51,620 bases of DNA from assembly GCF_045223415.1 (NCBI RefSeq), contig NZ_JBEQZJ010000030.1:1-51620 (forward strand), read 5' to 3'. Of the stretch, positions 1-7,964 are shown one piece after another. A program made the translations under genes and the position numbers. The notes under the pieces are model-generated. The model had not been told where the DNA came from. It saw only the letters and a list, made by a program, of their open reading frames with translations, and did not search any database. The stretch's first letter is position 1, and every line of letters starts with the position of its first letter. Source of the stretch: Hoskinsella mucinilytica (GTDB lineage: Bacteria; Bacillota_I; Bacilli_A; Erysipelotrichales; Erysipelotrichaceae).

Positions 1-1
1 T

Positions 2-27
2 AAAAAAAGAAGTAGTTACACTACTTC
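2..27 (-). terminator. Rho-independent terminator of the AI-2E-type permease gene
   Basis: Perfect 8-bp inverted repeat GAAGTAGT / ACTACTTC with a 3-nt loop. It is followed on the minus strand by a run of seven T, and it overlaps the stop codon of the gene at 16-1101. Confidence 0.8.
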
Positions 28-1101
28 ATCTTCATGTTTTGATTTATAGACTTCCAGACCTGTTTTCACGATAATCGTTACCGGCACTGAAATCATGATA
101 CCAATCGGTCCATAGATGACACCACCTGCGAAAATCACAAAGATGGTCAATAAAGGTCCAAGAGAACTTCTTTTTTCATGCACGATCGGTGATATGACAT
201 AGTTATCTACATTGCTTAGTACCAAGATACCAATGATCAATGCAATCAAATTCGGTGTTGCCAATGTAAGACCTGTCAACAATCCGATTGCATTGGCGAT
301 GGTTCCACCAATATATGGAACAATGGTTCCTATAGCAGATATGATACCGATGATCAACCAATCCGGATGCCCAACCAGAAAATAAAAGGCACAATACTCA
401 ATCAATCGAATCAACACCAGGATGATAAGAGATTTGATATACACATAAACATTTTTATCCATCGGTGTCAAATAATCTTCACAGTTCGGAAAGAAAAAGC
501 GAAGAAATCTTTTTACTTGTCGCTTGATCTTTTCAAAATCAAACATCATATAAACAGCGATAATAATAGTAAATAAAATATTGGTCAAATAATCCAAGAT
601 CTTTGTCATTAAATTAGGAAGTGATGACAACAACTGTGGCATCCAGTTATCGTAACCCTCCAATAGCTTAATGATATTATCCTGTATGGTATTCACAACA
701 GAAAAATCTTTGAAATTCCCAACTTCTTTAATTTTGTTGCTGATCCATTGTACCCCTTCAATGATACTTGAAATGAAGGAATTGATCTTAGAATAAAGTG
801 ATGGAAATAGCATTACAATTAAAATCACGATAGCTATGATAATGAGCACCCATAAAGCTAGAATGGAAAAATTTTTAGGAATTCCTTTGGTTTTCAGATA
901 CTCTACCAATGGGCTCATAATATAAGCAATGACAAACCCTGTAAGAAATGGAGTCAAAATGGAAAGTAGCATACTTGTCCAACTACCCCATACCATTTGT
1001 GTCTTCATCAACAAATAAAGAATCAGAAGGAAACCGATGATTTTTAGAAGTGCATACAGAGAACATTTTTCATCTATTTTTTTCAATAATCGTTGAAACA
1101 T
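16..1101 (-). CDS. AI-2E family transporter (membrane permease)
   Basis: Multi-spanning inner-membrane protein of about 361 residues, the usual length for the AI-2E/YtvI-PerM family (PF01594). The C-terminal half carries the family's typical small-residue helices (ISAIGTIVPYIGGTIAN and a GPIGIMISVPV stretch). The middle holds a soluble or amphipathic region around residues 100-160. Family members export autoinducer-2 or act as Na+/H+ antiporters, so the substrate here is unknown. Two ATG codons occur in tandem. The second (1101) is preferred because it is better spaced from the GGTGAG ribosome site. It is the last gene of the min/mre cluster, 54 nt after minD, with no clear terminator between them. 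Confidence 0.85.
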   Translation of the reverse strand: MFQRLLKKIDEKCSLYALLKIIGFLLILYLLMKTQMVWGSWTSMLLSILTPFLTGFVIAYIMSPLVEYLKTKGIPKNFSILALWVLIIIAIVILIVMLFPSLYSKINSFISSIIEGVQWISNKIKEVGNFKDFSVVNTIQDNIIKLLEGYDNWMPQLLSSLPNLMTKILDYLTNILFTIIIAVYMMFDFEKIKRQVKRFLRFFFPNCEDYLTPMDKNVYVYIKSLIILVLIRLIEYCAFYFLVGHPDWLIIGIISAIGTIVPYIGGTIANAIGLLTGLTLATPNLIALIIGILVLSNVDNYVISPIVHEKRSSLGPLLTIFVIFAGGVIYGPIGIMISVPVTIIVKTGLEVYKSKHEDEVV

Positions 1102-1158
1102 CATCTCACCAGCTTTCTTTTCTGTTCTATTTTATCATGGAACAGGTAAAAAAACCAG

Positions 1159-1935
1159 TCAGCTAAATAGTTTCGCAAAGATACCACGGTTATGTAATTT
1201 AGGAAGTGCTACATGTTCTCCTTGTAATCTTTTTGCGATAACCTGAAAGCATTCAGAAAGAAGCTGGTTTCGTTTTATGACCGCAGGTTTTCCCAAATTT
1301 CCACTACGTTGCATTTCTTCATCCTCGATGATATAGCCAAGGAAATCCACAGCTAACCAGTGTTTTGCGTCCTCTAAGGGGATACTCACACCTTTTTCAA
1401 TATTTTTCGGATGATAACGATTGACCAAAAAAGAAATTTGTTCCATTCCTTCTTGCATTAGGATACCGACAATGCGATCGGCATCTTGTAGCGCTGTCAC
1501 ATCTAATGTCGTTACCAAAATCACATGTCGAACACAACCGATCGAACAATAAAAACCTTTTTCAATACCCGCTGCACTATCTAATAGCACATAATCGAAT
1601 TGCTTGGCCAATTGTTCTACCATTTGTTTCAGTTGTGCTTGAGGAAATGCATCGATTTGAATACTTTTACACGCAGGTATCAAATATAAATTACGATTAT
1701 ATTTATCCTGTAGCATTGCCTTTTTTAAAGAACATCTTCCTTCCATTACATCCTTTAAATCATAGATTACACGATTTTCCAATCCCATCATATAATCAAG
1801 ATTTTTCAACCCCAGATCCATATCGATCAAGCATACTGTCTTATTCATCATCGCCAGAGTTTCTCCTAGATTTAATACGACGCTGCTTTTCCCTACCCCG
1901 CCTTTACCTGACGCAATTGCGATTATCTCTCCCAT
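1159..1935 (-). CDS. minD: Septum site-determining ATPase MinD
   Basis: ParA/MinD-type ATPase of 258 residues. It has the deviant Walker A GKGGVGKSS at residues 10-18, switch I/A' LIDMDLGLKNLD, and Walker B YVLLDSAAG. It ends in a short amphipathic tail (GIFAKLFS), the expected membrane-targeting sequence but shorter than in E. coli. MinD binds the membrane and recruits MinC to block FtsZ assembly away from midcell. The start has a strong AAAGGAGGAG site and overlaps the end of minC by 13 nt, so translation is probably coupled. No MinE is present. In Firmicutes MinD is usually positioned by DivIVA/MinJ. Confidence 0.93.
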   Translation of the reverse strand: MGEIIAIASGKGGVGKSSVVLNLGETLAMMNKTVCLIDMDLGLKNLDYMMGLENRVIYDLKDVMEGRCSLKKAMLQDKYNRNLYLIPACKSIQIDAFPQAQLKQMVEQLAKQFDYVLLDSAAGIEKGFYCSIGCVRHVILVTTLDVTALQDADRIVGILMQEGMEQISFLVNRYHPKNIEKGVSIPLEDAKHWLAVDFLGYIIEDEEMQRSGNLGKPAVIKRNQLLSECFQVIAKRLQGEHVALPKLHNRGIFAKLFS

Positions 1936-2480
1936 ATCGCTCCTCCTTTTACTTCATTCAGGATTACCTGTCGATTTTTATAGTAAACTTTTCCCGGCGC
2001 AAAACTTGTCACATTATGGAAACTGCTATCACAAATCCTCACTTTAGCGTCAAATAAAGATGCCGCAATTTCGCAACTTTTATGACAAGCATCGATACTA
2101 CCTTCCACTTTACCTATTACATATAAATTGGCTTTGGTTATCAAGTAGCTTTCTTTATGAAGGTCACCGATCCATATCGTATCATGATCAAGTGTTATTT
2201 CTTGTCCACTCCATAAATCCCCTTGTTTTACTTGCATTGGATGTTCTTGCTGCTCATCCATTCCGGTTATGATCACGTTATTGTTCTCACATAAATGAAA
2301 CAATTGCTTTAATCCTGTAGAGGATAAAAACGGTAAATGAAAAAAGGCTTCTATCGTTTTTCCATGTGCATGAAAAAGCTTGAGCCTTTTTTCTATTTCA
2401 ACAAGGAACTCCGCTTCCTTGTCATATTCCGCATAAATATGAACACCATCCATCAATCCTTTGACTTTAATCTGAACCAT
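1923..2480 (-). CDS. minC: Septum site-determining protein MinC
   Basis: MinC-family FtsZ inhibitor of 185 residues, somewhat short for the family (about 220-230). The N-terminal 70-80 residues correspond to the FtsZ-inhibiting domain. From about residue 80 the right-handed beta-helix C domain is recognisable by the GQEITL, NLYVIGKVEGS and CEIAASLFDA repeats, which mediate dimerisation and MinD binding. It overlaps mreD by 28 nt upstream and minD by 13 nt downstream, forming one translationally coupled string. Identity rests on the C-domain repeats plus position directly before minD. Confidence 0.88.
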   Translation of the reverse strand: MVQIKVKGLMDGVHIYAEYDKEAEFLVEIEKRLKLFHAHGKTIEAFFHLPFLSSTGLKQLFHLCENNNVIITGMDEQQEHPMQVKQGDLWSGQEITLDHDTIWIGDLHKESYLITKANLYVIGKVEGSIDACHKSCEIAASLFDAKVRICDSSFHNVTSFAPGKVYYKNRQVILNEVKGGAIWER

Positions 2481-3010
2481 TCTATCTTCTCGCCCTTTCG
2501 TATCCGCTTTTCCTTCATAAAAAGGTAATCATCTTTGATACGCATCAGCAAGACTATGATCATGACAAGAATCGTATTCGCTAACAATGTCAACAGTTCA
2601 TAATGTTCTGCCCATTCCATCAAAGACAAAGTGGTAATTCTTTGAAAAACCATGTAGCAGTATACCATAATGTCTTTGGCGAAAATTGTCACAATACACA
2701 GAATCAATGATTCAATTAATGTTTCGGTCATATGCTTGCTCCAAAGACGAAGCAAACATGCAGTGATTCCATAAATGATTGCATAAACCAAAAAGGTATT
2801 CGCACAGAAAAAGTCATAAAACATTCCCCATAAGATTGCGAACAATACAGATTCCAGAAAATCAAATTTACGTATGGTTAAGATCACAGCACAAAATCCG
2901 AGATTTGCGACAAACAACAATCCATTGAGAAGATAATCTCCAGGAAATAGTACCATTAAAATTTCATCTGCCAGAAAGCAGATCCATACGAACAAGGTAT
3001 GTGCCAACAT
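2453..3010 (-). CDS. mreD: Rod shape-determining protein MreD
   Basis: Hydrophobic protein of 185 residues with five to six predicted membrane helices and a basic C-terminal tail, as expected for MreD, the integral-membrane partner of MreC in the elongasome. Sequence conservation in this family is low, so the call leans on topology and on its place between mreC and minC, the same order as in Bacillus subtilis. Its ATG shares one base with the mreC stop (TAATG). Confidence 0.85.
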   Translation of the reverse strand: MLAHTLFVWICFLADEILMVLFPGDYLLNGLLFVANLGFCAVILTIRKFDFLESVLFAILWGMFYDFFCANTFLVYAIIYGITACLLRLWSKHMTETLIESLILCIVTIFAKDIMVYCYMVFQRITTLSLMEWAEHYELLTLLANTILVMIIVLLMRIKDDYLFMKEKRIRKGEKIEWFRLKSKD

Positions 3011-3837
3011 TATTTCTCTCCTATGACAGAGACAATGGAGAAGCTTTGGAAATCATCAATCGGTGTCACATACACCGTTTGCCCTGTCTGATTGGTAAGT
3101 GCTTGAACTGTATCTACGGTTCCTACGAAGATACCATCCGGATATGCACCACCTTTACCACTGGAAATAACTTGCATTCCTTGTTTGATATCATCACTTG
3201 CATCAAATAACTTTACCACATAGCGTCCTTTTCTAGCATCATAGCTTTCCAGAATGCCATCTACTGATGTTTTATCTGAAATACTGATTTTTATCGCTAC
3301 ATTGTTTTGCTTATCTTGACTGGTCAACAATTTAACAACACTGGAATACGTGCTAACACTTTGTATTTTACCAATTAAGCCTTTATTTGTACGAACAGCC
3401 ATACCTTCCTTAATGCCATCTTTACTACCCTTGTCAATCACGACCTGATTATTCCAATAAGCCTGATCACGAGTTTTCACATGAGCATACGTTAAAAGAT
3501 ATTTATCTTCATCCTTTTGTAAATCCAAAGCTTCATTCAATTCAGCATTTTTACGTTTTAATTCATCATTTTCTGCTTGAATGGAAGGCATGGTGGAAAT
3601 CAAAGATTTCAAATTGTCATTTTCATCCTTCACAGCCCATAGATCTGAAAAATCCTTCATCCAGTTTTTCACTGTATTCAAAGGTTGATCGATCAACCCA
3701 TATTTCAACATACTCACACCATCGTATGCAAGATTACTTGTTAAATTACCGCCTATACTACGTAATACAATACCAAAGATCAGAAAAACAACGATCATAG
3801 CTAATAGTATTTTCTGAAGACGATTCAGTTTCGACAT
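3010..3837 (-). CDS. mreC: Cell shape-determining protein MreC
   Basis: Bitopic elongasome scaffold of 275 residues. It has a short cytoplasmic N terminus, a membrane helix (about residues 7-28), a coiled coil (about 70-110), and the extracytoplasmic beta-barrel domain with the family pattern VVIDKGSKDGIKEGMAV, GLIGKI and SSGKGG. The start at 3837 is chosen over an upstream in-frame codon at 3891 because AGGTGA lies directly before it and the longer form would overlap radC. mreB, normally the preceding gene, is absent here: radC comes first. Confidence 0.93.
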   Translation of the reverse strand: MSKLNRLQKILLAMIVVFLIFGIVLRSIGGNLTSNLAYDGVSMLKYGLIDQPLNTVKNWMKDFSDLWAVKDENDNLKSLISTMPSIQAENDELKRKNAELNEALDLQKDEDKYLLTYAHVKTRDQAYWNNQVVIDKGSKDGIKEGMAVRTNKGLIGKIQSVSTYSSVVKLLTSQDKQNNVAIKISISDKTSVDGILESYDARKGRYVVKLFDASDDIKQGMQVISSGKGGAYPDGIFVGTVDTVQALTNQTGQTVYVTPIDDFQSFSIVSVIGEK

Positions 3838-3887
3838 GCTATCACCTAACTTTACTGCTACTATTATATAGGCTAAATGAAAATAGT

Positions 3888-4565
3888 TCAATCAATAAGT
3901 TGATTTTGACGAAAACTTGTATAGGAATTTTTACCGACAATGATATGGTCAAGTAATGGAATGCTGGTGATTCTACCACATTCTTCTATCGCTTTGGTAA
4001 CGGCAATATCAGCTGGGGATGGTTCTGTATTACCAGATGGATGATTGTGTACACAAATGATCTTTGCACATCCTTTCGCAAGTGCTTCCTTATAAATTTC
4101 TCTTGGATGCACACTGGCACTCGTCATGGTCCCCTTAAACATGGTTTTATAACTTTCGATTTTATTTTGCTGATCCAAAAACAGCACTATAAAATGTTCT
4201 TGACCAGCAAAGCCGATTTGTTGGTTTAACCAATCTACAATATCTTGGGGCTGATTTACATATCCCTTTTGTTTTACTTTTTCGAAGGAAATACGTCTAC
4301 CAAGTTCAAAAGCTGCTTGAAGTTCTAACGCCTTTGCTTCCTTGATTCCCTCAATCTTCATAAGGGAATGAATGGAAGATACCCCCAATTCTCCGAGATT
4401 TCCACTTTGATTCAAAACATCATCTGCGATTTCAAGTGCTGAACGTTTCCTTGTTCCGCTTCTTAATAAAATCGCAATCAATTCTCGATTGCTCAATGCC
4501 TCAATACCATCTTGTAGCGCATGCTCTCTTGGTCGCTCTGACAAACTCAAATCTTTTACTTTCAT
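3888..4565 (-). CDS. radC: RadC family protein (JAB/MPN domain)
   Basis: UPF0758/RadC family protein of 225 residues. The N-terminal third is a helix-hairpin-helix-like region (LMKIEGIKEAKA). The C-terminal two-thirds is a JAB1/MPN metalloprotease-like domain with the zinc motif HNHPSGNTEPSPAD. The historical DNA-repair role has been withdrawn for E. coli RadC and the function is unsettled. Its place upstream of mreC matches the B. subtilis order radC-mreB-mreC. Its start overlaps the SPOR-like gene by 4 nt (ATGA). Confidence 0.93.
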   Translation of the reverse strand: MKVKDLSLSERPREHALQDGIEALSNRELIAILLRSGTRKRSALEIADDVLNQSGNLGELGVSSIHSLMKIEGIKEAKALELQAAFELGRRISFEKVKQKGYVNQPQDIVDWLNQQIGFAGQEHFIVLFLDQQNKIESYKTMFKGTMTSASVHPREIYKEALAKGCAKIICVHNHPSGNTEPSPADIAVTKAIEECGRITSIPLLDHIIVGKNSYTSFRQNQLID

Positions 4566-4966
4566 TCTGCTATCCTTTCCAGCACCTCCTGGTATTTCTT
4601 TTCGTCAATCAGTTTTGCTACCTCATTACTCTCAATCTGTGCCGTTTTTTGGATATAGTTCAATTTTAATGAAGTTAACTTATCTTGTCCGTTTTTGGTA
4701 TCATCGATATTCGTGCTGATATAACATACCACAGCAGTAACATCTCCTTGTTTCCATGTATAGGAATCAATGCCATTCTTTTTTAGTTTTTCCATCATTT
4801 CTTTCATGGTATCTTCTTGTTTGTATAAGCCCACCTGGTTCATATAAAGCGTCTTATGTAAGATATCTTCATTTTTTACGGTATAGGAAAATAATAGATA
4901 ATAAAACCCTGTAAACAACATAGAGAAAATAAGTGCAGTTATCATGATGACTCGCTTTTGATTCAT
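4562..4966 (-). CDS. Membrane-anchored SPOR-like protein, SpoIIB-position gene
   Basis: Protein of 134 residues. It has a short basic cytoplasmic start, one membrane helix (about residues 6-26), and an extracytoplasmic domain whose pattern YMNQVGLYKQEDTM, MMEKLKKNGIDSYTW, VVCYIS resembles a SPOR peptidoglycan-binding repeat. The start at 4966 follows a GGAGGTG site; an in-frame codon at 5005 has none. It overlaps radC by 4 nt and heads the operon. In B. subtilis the SPOR protein SpoIIB sits upstream of maf-radC-mreBCD-minCD, so this is a positional counterpart. The domain call is by eye; the role (septal peptidoglycan binding) is inferred. Confidence 0.6.
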   Translation of the reverse strand: MNQKRVIMITALIFSMLFTGFYYLLFSYTVKNEDILHKTLYMNQVGLYKQEDTMKEMMEKLKKNGIDSYTWKQGDVTAVVCYISTNIDDTKNGQDKLTSLKLNYIQKTAQIESNEVAKLIDEKKYQEVLERIAE

Positions 4967-5089
4967 TTCCACACCTCCAATACAATTTATGAATCCAAAA
5001 CGCATCTCATGTCTGATTCGACAGGAAAGGACAAAAACACCTCCTTACTATATACATACGTAATTGATACCTAAAAATCCTAAATAATT

Positions 5090-5117
5090 TTGAAAAAAAG
5101 TAAAAGAATGTTAAAAT
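5090..5117 (+). promoter_or_regulatory. Sigma-A-type promoter of the lipoprotein gene
   Basis: TTGAAA (5090-5095), a 16-bp spacer, then TAAAAT (5112-5117). A TGGAGG ribosome site follows, with the ATG at 5140. Confidence 0.65.
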
Positions 5118-5139
5118 ATAGAAAAAATGGAGGATATAC

Positions 5140-5742
5140 ATGAAAAAAATAAAGTTTGTTTGTTGTCTTATGATGACTCTATTACCGATAACCGGTTGTA
5201 GTGATAAAGCTCAAGCTACTCCAAGTGAAGTTGTAGCTGCTTTTTTGGATGCTTATCAAAGTCATGATAATCAAAAGATCGCACAATATAGCACTTGGGA
5301 AAATTATGATGCTACCGCTTTGGAATTGCGTGATGAAGATTATATGGATGGAGTAAATAAAGATCTACAGAAAAAAGTGTATGATATGATGCTGGATTTT
5401 TCACATAAAGAGAATTCAGAAGCCATACAAGATGATACTGCTAAGGTTGAAGTCACCTTAACGATGTATGACTTTGAACCTACAATAAAAAGCGGTATGG
5501 AAGCAGCTACTAAAAAAACAGATGAATTAAGCAAAAATGAATCTATTCGTGATGAAGAAATTCAAAAAGAGATCTTGACCACATTATTTGAGCATATGGA
5601 AAAAGCAGAAAAAAGTAAAAGTGTCACGACAACCGTTCATCTAATCAAAAAAGACAAGGAATGGAAAGTCAGTGAAGATAACAATGACCTTAGTGATGCC
5701 TTATTAATTAACACGCAATCTATTCAAGATGTAGCAGAATAA
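5140..5742 (+). CDS. Uncharacterised lipoprotein
   Basis: Predicted secreted lipoprotein of 200 residues. The type II signal peptide ends in the lipobox LPITGC, with Cys20 as the lipidated residue. The mature part begins with a pattern seen in NTF2-like lipoproteins (SEVVAAFLDAYQSHDNQKIAQY), is rich in Asp, Glu and Lys, and ends near residue 186 with KDKEWKVSEDNN, typical of the last strand of a DUF4878/DUF5105-like fold. No catalytic residues are evident. It stands alone between divergent genes with its own promoter and terminator. Function unknown. Confidence 0.75.
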   Translation: MKKIKFVCCLMMTLLPITGCSDKAQATPSEVVAAFLDAYQSHDNQKIAQYSTWENYDATALELRDEDYMDGVNKDLQKKVYDMMLDFSHKENSEAIQDDTAKVEVTLTMYDFEPTIKSGMEAATKKTDELSKNESIRDEEIQKEILTTLFEHMEKAEKSKSVTTTVHLIKKDKEWKVSEDNNDLSDALLINTQSIQDVAE

Positions 5743-5769
5743 AAAAACGCTTAAACAAGGTATTCTTTT

Positions 5770-5800
5770 CATCAGCAAGTCTAATTGCTGATGTTTTTTT
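5770..5800 (+). terminator. Rho-independent terminator of the lipoprotein gene
   Basis: Perfect 9-bp stem CATCAGCAA / TTGCTGATG with a 6-nt loop, followed by seven T. Confidence 0.9.
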
Positions 5801-5818
5801 ATGATAGAAATATATACT

Positions 5819-5843
5819 AAAAAAAGCTCATCCAAGAGCTTTT
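5819..5843 (-). terminator. Terminator of the degV/PHP-like operon
   Basis: 8-bp stem AAAAGCTC / GAGCTTTT with a 6-nt loop. The minus-strand T tract lies at 5819-5825. Confidence 0.8.
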
Positions 5844-5857
5844 TATCATGTTAAGAT

Positions 5858-6610
5858 TCAAAATCGACCGACATCATCCAGACATTGAGCATTACTAACA
5901 CGTTTGACGATCACGCCTTGTTCTTTACAGATCGTCAGAAAAGGTTTTGAAAGTCCTGCATCTTCATGTTGATATAGATAACCAAGACTTGCATCATCCT
6001 CAACATATAGCTTTTGCTTTGCTAACAACATGGCTAGTTTATGATAGGTATGATCCAATTTAAATTTACAAGGAACCTTTAACGCTTTGATAGTATCAAA
6101 CCCTGCAATCCCATCAAACAACTGACTTGTCAACATCGCATTCATCATTTCATAATATCGACGATATAAAAACCCCGCATTATATTTATCCCAAAGCATT
6201 TCATGAGAGTGATCGATCCATGCAAATGCAAGATTATCTAAAAAATGAATACAGCCAATAAAAACATCATAATCAAATTCTGATTTTAATTTTCGAATGA
6301 AGGTTTCATGCTGTGTAAAATAGCATACTTCCAAACCAAATTGCACTTGAATAGGAAACTCTTTTTGCCTCATTTCAAGGATAAAGCGTTGATAATCTTT
6401 GATAGAGTTCGTATTTACTGATTGAAACCACTCTCTTTGACAAGGATAGGTAGTACATACCTCACGATACATTACTTTACATTCCTTAAATTTATGCGTT
6501 GGTTCTAATATCACAATACCTTGTAACCCTTGTTCCATTGCCTTATCAATATATTCCAAAAGGCGCTCATAAGTATACGGTCCCGTAAATGCTATATGTG
6601 CATCTATCAT
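5858..6610 (-). CDS. PHP-domain (HisK-like) protein with altered metal-site residues
   Basis: Protein of 250 residues shaped like the PHP-type histidinol phosphatase HisK. An N-terminal strand MIDAHIAF occupies the place of the usual HxH motif. GLEVCYF (about residue 108) matches the GxE motif, and FIGCIHFLDN matches the conserved IGSIHF. The C-terminal SDAHxPxxVG motif is replaced by SNAQCLDDVG. Several metal ligands are therefore missing, and activity as a phosphatase is doubtful. The ATG at 6610 has GAGGAG ahead of it; the upstream in-frame codon at 6625 is a TTG inside the degV stop region. It is co-transcribed with degV. No other histidine gene lies nearby. Confidence 0.65.
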   Translation of the reverse strand: MIDAHIAFTGPYTYERLLEYIDKAMEQGLQGIVILEPTHKFKECKVMYREVCTTYPCQREWFQSVNTNSIKDYQRFILEMRQKEFPIQVQFGLEVCYFTQHETFIRKLKSEFDYDVFIGCIHFLDNLAFAWIDHSHEMLWDKYNAGFLYRRYYEMMNAMLTSQLFDGIAGFDTIKALKVPCKFKLDHTYHKLAMLLAKQKLYVEDDASLGYLYQHEDAGLSKPFLTICKEQGVIVKRVSNAQCLDDVGRF

Positions 6611-6621
6611 ATCAGATCTCC

Positions 6622-7461
6622 TCAATATTTAAGCTTTCTGATTCTTCCAAAGCCAATGGTACCTGGACCTGTATGTGACATAATGACCGCTTTAAAAACA
6701 TGTTGTTCTACAGGACGTCCTGTTGCTTCTTCCAGTAGCCCTTTTAATTCATCACTCATCGAGCGATTATTGGCATCAATGATCATCCAATCATATTCTT
6801 CTGGGTCAATTCCATCTGTAACGACCTTGATTCCCTCTTTATAAGCCTTTTTGATAGTTCTAACCTTATCCACAAGATCGATTCCCCCATGTTCCACCTT
6901 CAATAGAGGATGAATTTTTAAAAGCCCTGCTAAGGCTGCAGCTGCCGGAGAAATCCTTCCACCATTTTTTAATGCTGTCAAATTTTCAGGTATCAAAATA
7001 GCAAACATGTCACTTTCCGTTTCTAGTTTTTGTTTGACCGTAGCACAATCATAGCCTTTTTCAAACATTTCTCTAGCGACCAATAGTTGTTTTACTACAG
7101 GATAGCAAACATATTCGCTATCAACAACAGTAACTTTACCTTCGAATTGCTCAGCTAATGTAATGGCAACGCTACATGTACCAGATAGGGCTTTGCTTAG
7201 CGGAATATAGAAAACCTCATCATAGCTTTCTAATAGCTTTTTCCATGTGGTGACAATATCTCCGATAACTGGTTGGGCTGTTTTTACTTGTTCTTCTCTG
7301 TTTAATGCTTCGATTATATCCTGATCAAATATCGTTTCTTCTTCGATATACTCTTTACCGTTGATGGTGATGGGCATACGGATAACATGAATATCTAGCT
7401 TTTCTGCCTCTTCTTTCGTGATATCCGCACTGGAATCACATAATAAAGCGATGTTCTTCAT
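6622..7461 (-). CDS. DegV family fatty-acid-binding protein
   Basis: DegV/FakB-family protein of 279 residues (EDD fold). It opens with ALLCDSSADI and has the conserved IPLSKALSGTC motif (about residue 85) that binds the fatty-acid carboxylate. It ends with VIMSHTGPGTIGFG, the C-terminal family signature. Members hand exogenous fatty acids to the kinase FakA for phosphorylation. The full-length ligand motifs suggest a working binder. FakA is not in this window. It is followed after 11 nt by the PHP-like gene on the same transcript. Confidence 0.92.
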   Translation of the reverse strand: MKNIALLCDSSADITKEEAEKLDIHVIRMPITINGKEYIEEETIFDQDIIEALNREEQVKTAQPVIGDIVTTWKKLLESYDEVFYIPLSKALSGTCSVAITLAEQFEGKVTVVDSEYVCYPVVKQLLVAREMFEKGYDCATVKQKLETESDMFAILIPENLTALKNGGRISPAAAALAGLLKIHPLLKVEHGGIDLVDKVRTIKKAYKEGIKVVTDGIDPEEYDWMIIDANNRSMSDELKGLLEEATGRPVEQHVFKAVIMSHTGPGTIGFGRIRKLKY

Positions 7462-7567
7462 AAAATCACTCCTTAACGTAGATTATAACAATTTTCATTT
7501 GGAAATACAACAAAACCTCTGTGCCAATCAAAGATTTCTTCCCCTTTTTCGACACGTACGATAAGCC

Positions 7568-7598
7568 GGCGTAGTGAACCTGTTAAGAATCTCATGCG
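7568..7598 (+). repeat. Inverted partial copy of the adjacent tRNA-Ser gene
   Basis: Two blocks on the plus strand, GGCGTAGTGAA (7568-7578) and GAATCTCATGCG (7587-7598), are identical to the anticodon-stem/variable-arm border and the T-arm/acceptor side of the tRNA-Ser gene at 7633-7720. They lie in the same order but on the opposite strand. The variable-arm and T-stem sequence between them is deleted or replaced by 8 nt. It is too short to be a tRNA and lies about 35 nt beyond the intact gene's 3' end. Confidence 0.75.
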
Positions 7599-7599
7599 T

Positions 7600-7622
7600 A
7601 AAAAAACGTCCTATCGGACGTT
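7600..7622 (-). terminator. Terminator of tRNA-Ser
   Basis: 7-bp stem AACGTCC / GGACGTT with a 4-nt loop. A T run on the minus strand lies just 3' of the tRNA. Confidence 0.85.
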
Positions 7623-7632
7623 ATCGGTTATA

Positions 7633-7720
7633 TGGCGGAGCGCATGAGATTCGAACTCACGGTAGCTTTCACTACGCCACCTTTCCAAGATGGTGCCTTA
7701 AACCGCTCGGCCAACGCTCC
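7633..7720 (-). tRNA. tRNA-Ser (GGA anticodon)
   Basis: 88 nt including an encoded CCA. The acceptor stem is GGAGCGT / GCGCTCC and the D arm contains GCCGAGCGG. The anticodon stem CCATC / GGTGG closes the loop TTGGAAA, giving anticodon GGA. A long variable arm typical of serine tRNAs is followed by a T loop containing TTCGAAT. Confidence 0.95.
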
Positions 7721-7749
7721 ATGTTCCTGCTATTCAGGTCACTTCTATA

Positions 7750-7777
7750 ATTTTACAGATTTTCAAATAAAAGTCAA
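7750..7777 (-). promoter_or_regulatory. Promoter of tRNA-Ser
   Basis: On the minus strand TTGACT, a 16-bp spacer, then TAAAAT, about 30 nt before the mature tRNA 5' end. Confidence 0.7.
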
Positions 7778-7805
7778 TTCTTTTTTTCTATAAATATATT
7801 AGAAG

Positions 7806-7829
7806 AAAAAAAGCTGATTTCTCAGCTTT
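7806..7829 (-). terminator. Terminator of tRNA-His
   Basis: 8-bp stem AAAGCTGA / TCAGCTTT with a 4-nt loop and a T-rich tail on the minus strand, 12 nt after the tRNA. It separates the two tRNA genes into independent units. Confidence 0.85.
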
Positions 7830-7840
7830 GCTTATTTATA

Positions 7841-7917
7841 TGGGGCGGACGATGGGGATCGAACCCACGCATGACGGGACCACAACCCGCTGTGTTAACC
7901 ACTTCACCACATCCGCC
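7841..7917 (-). tRNA. tRNA-His (GTG anticodon)
   Basis: 77 nt with encoded CCA. The anticodon stem CGGG / CCCG closes the loop TTGTGGT, giving anticodon GTG. The 5' end carries the extra G(-1) opposite C73 that is characteristic of tRNA-His. The T loop contains TTCGATC. Confidence 0.95.
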
Positions 7918-7935
7918 ATGTGTTAAGCGATTTAT

Positions 7936-7964
7936 ATTATATCCTATCCCCATCGGTTTGTAAA
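7936..7964 (-). promoter_or_regulatory. Promoter of tRNA-His
   Basis: On the minus strand TTTACA, a 17-bp spacer and a perfect TATAAT, 18 nt upstream of the tRNA 5' end. Confidence 0.85.

Noticed and set aside
1506..2057. Long plus-strand frame of 183 codons opposite minD/minC
   Set aside because: It is antisense to two well-recognised genes, has no ribosome site of note, and its product has no domain or sensible composition.
4987..5034. TTG-started 15-codon frame after AAGGAGGTG upstream of the SPOR-like gene
   Set aside because: Rare start codon, no recognisable peptide; the purine-rich site could be fortuitous.
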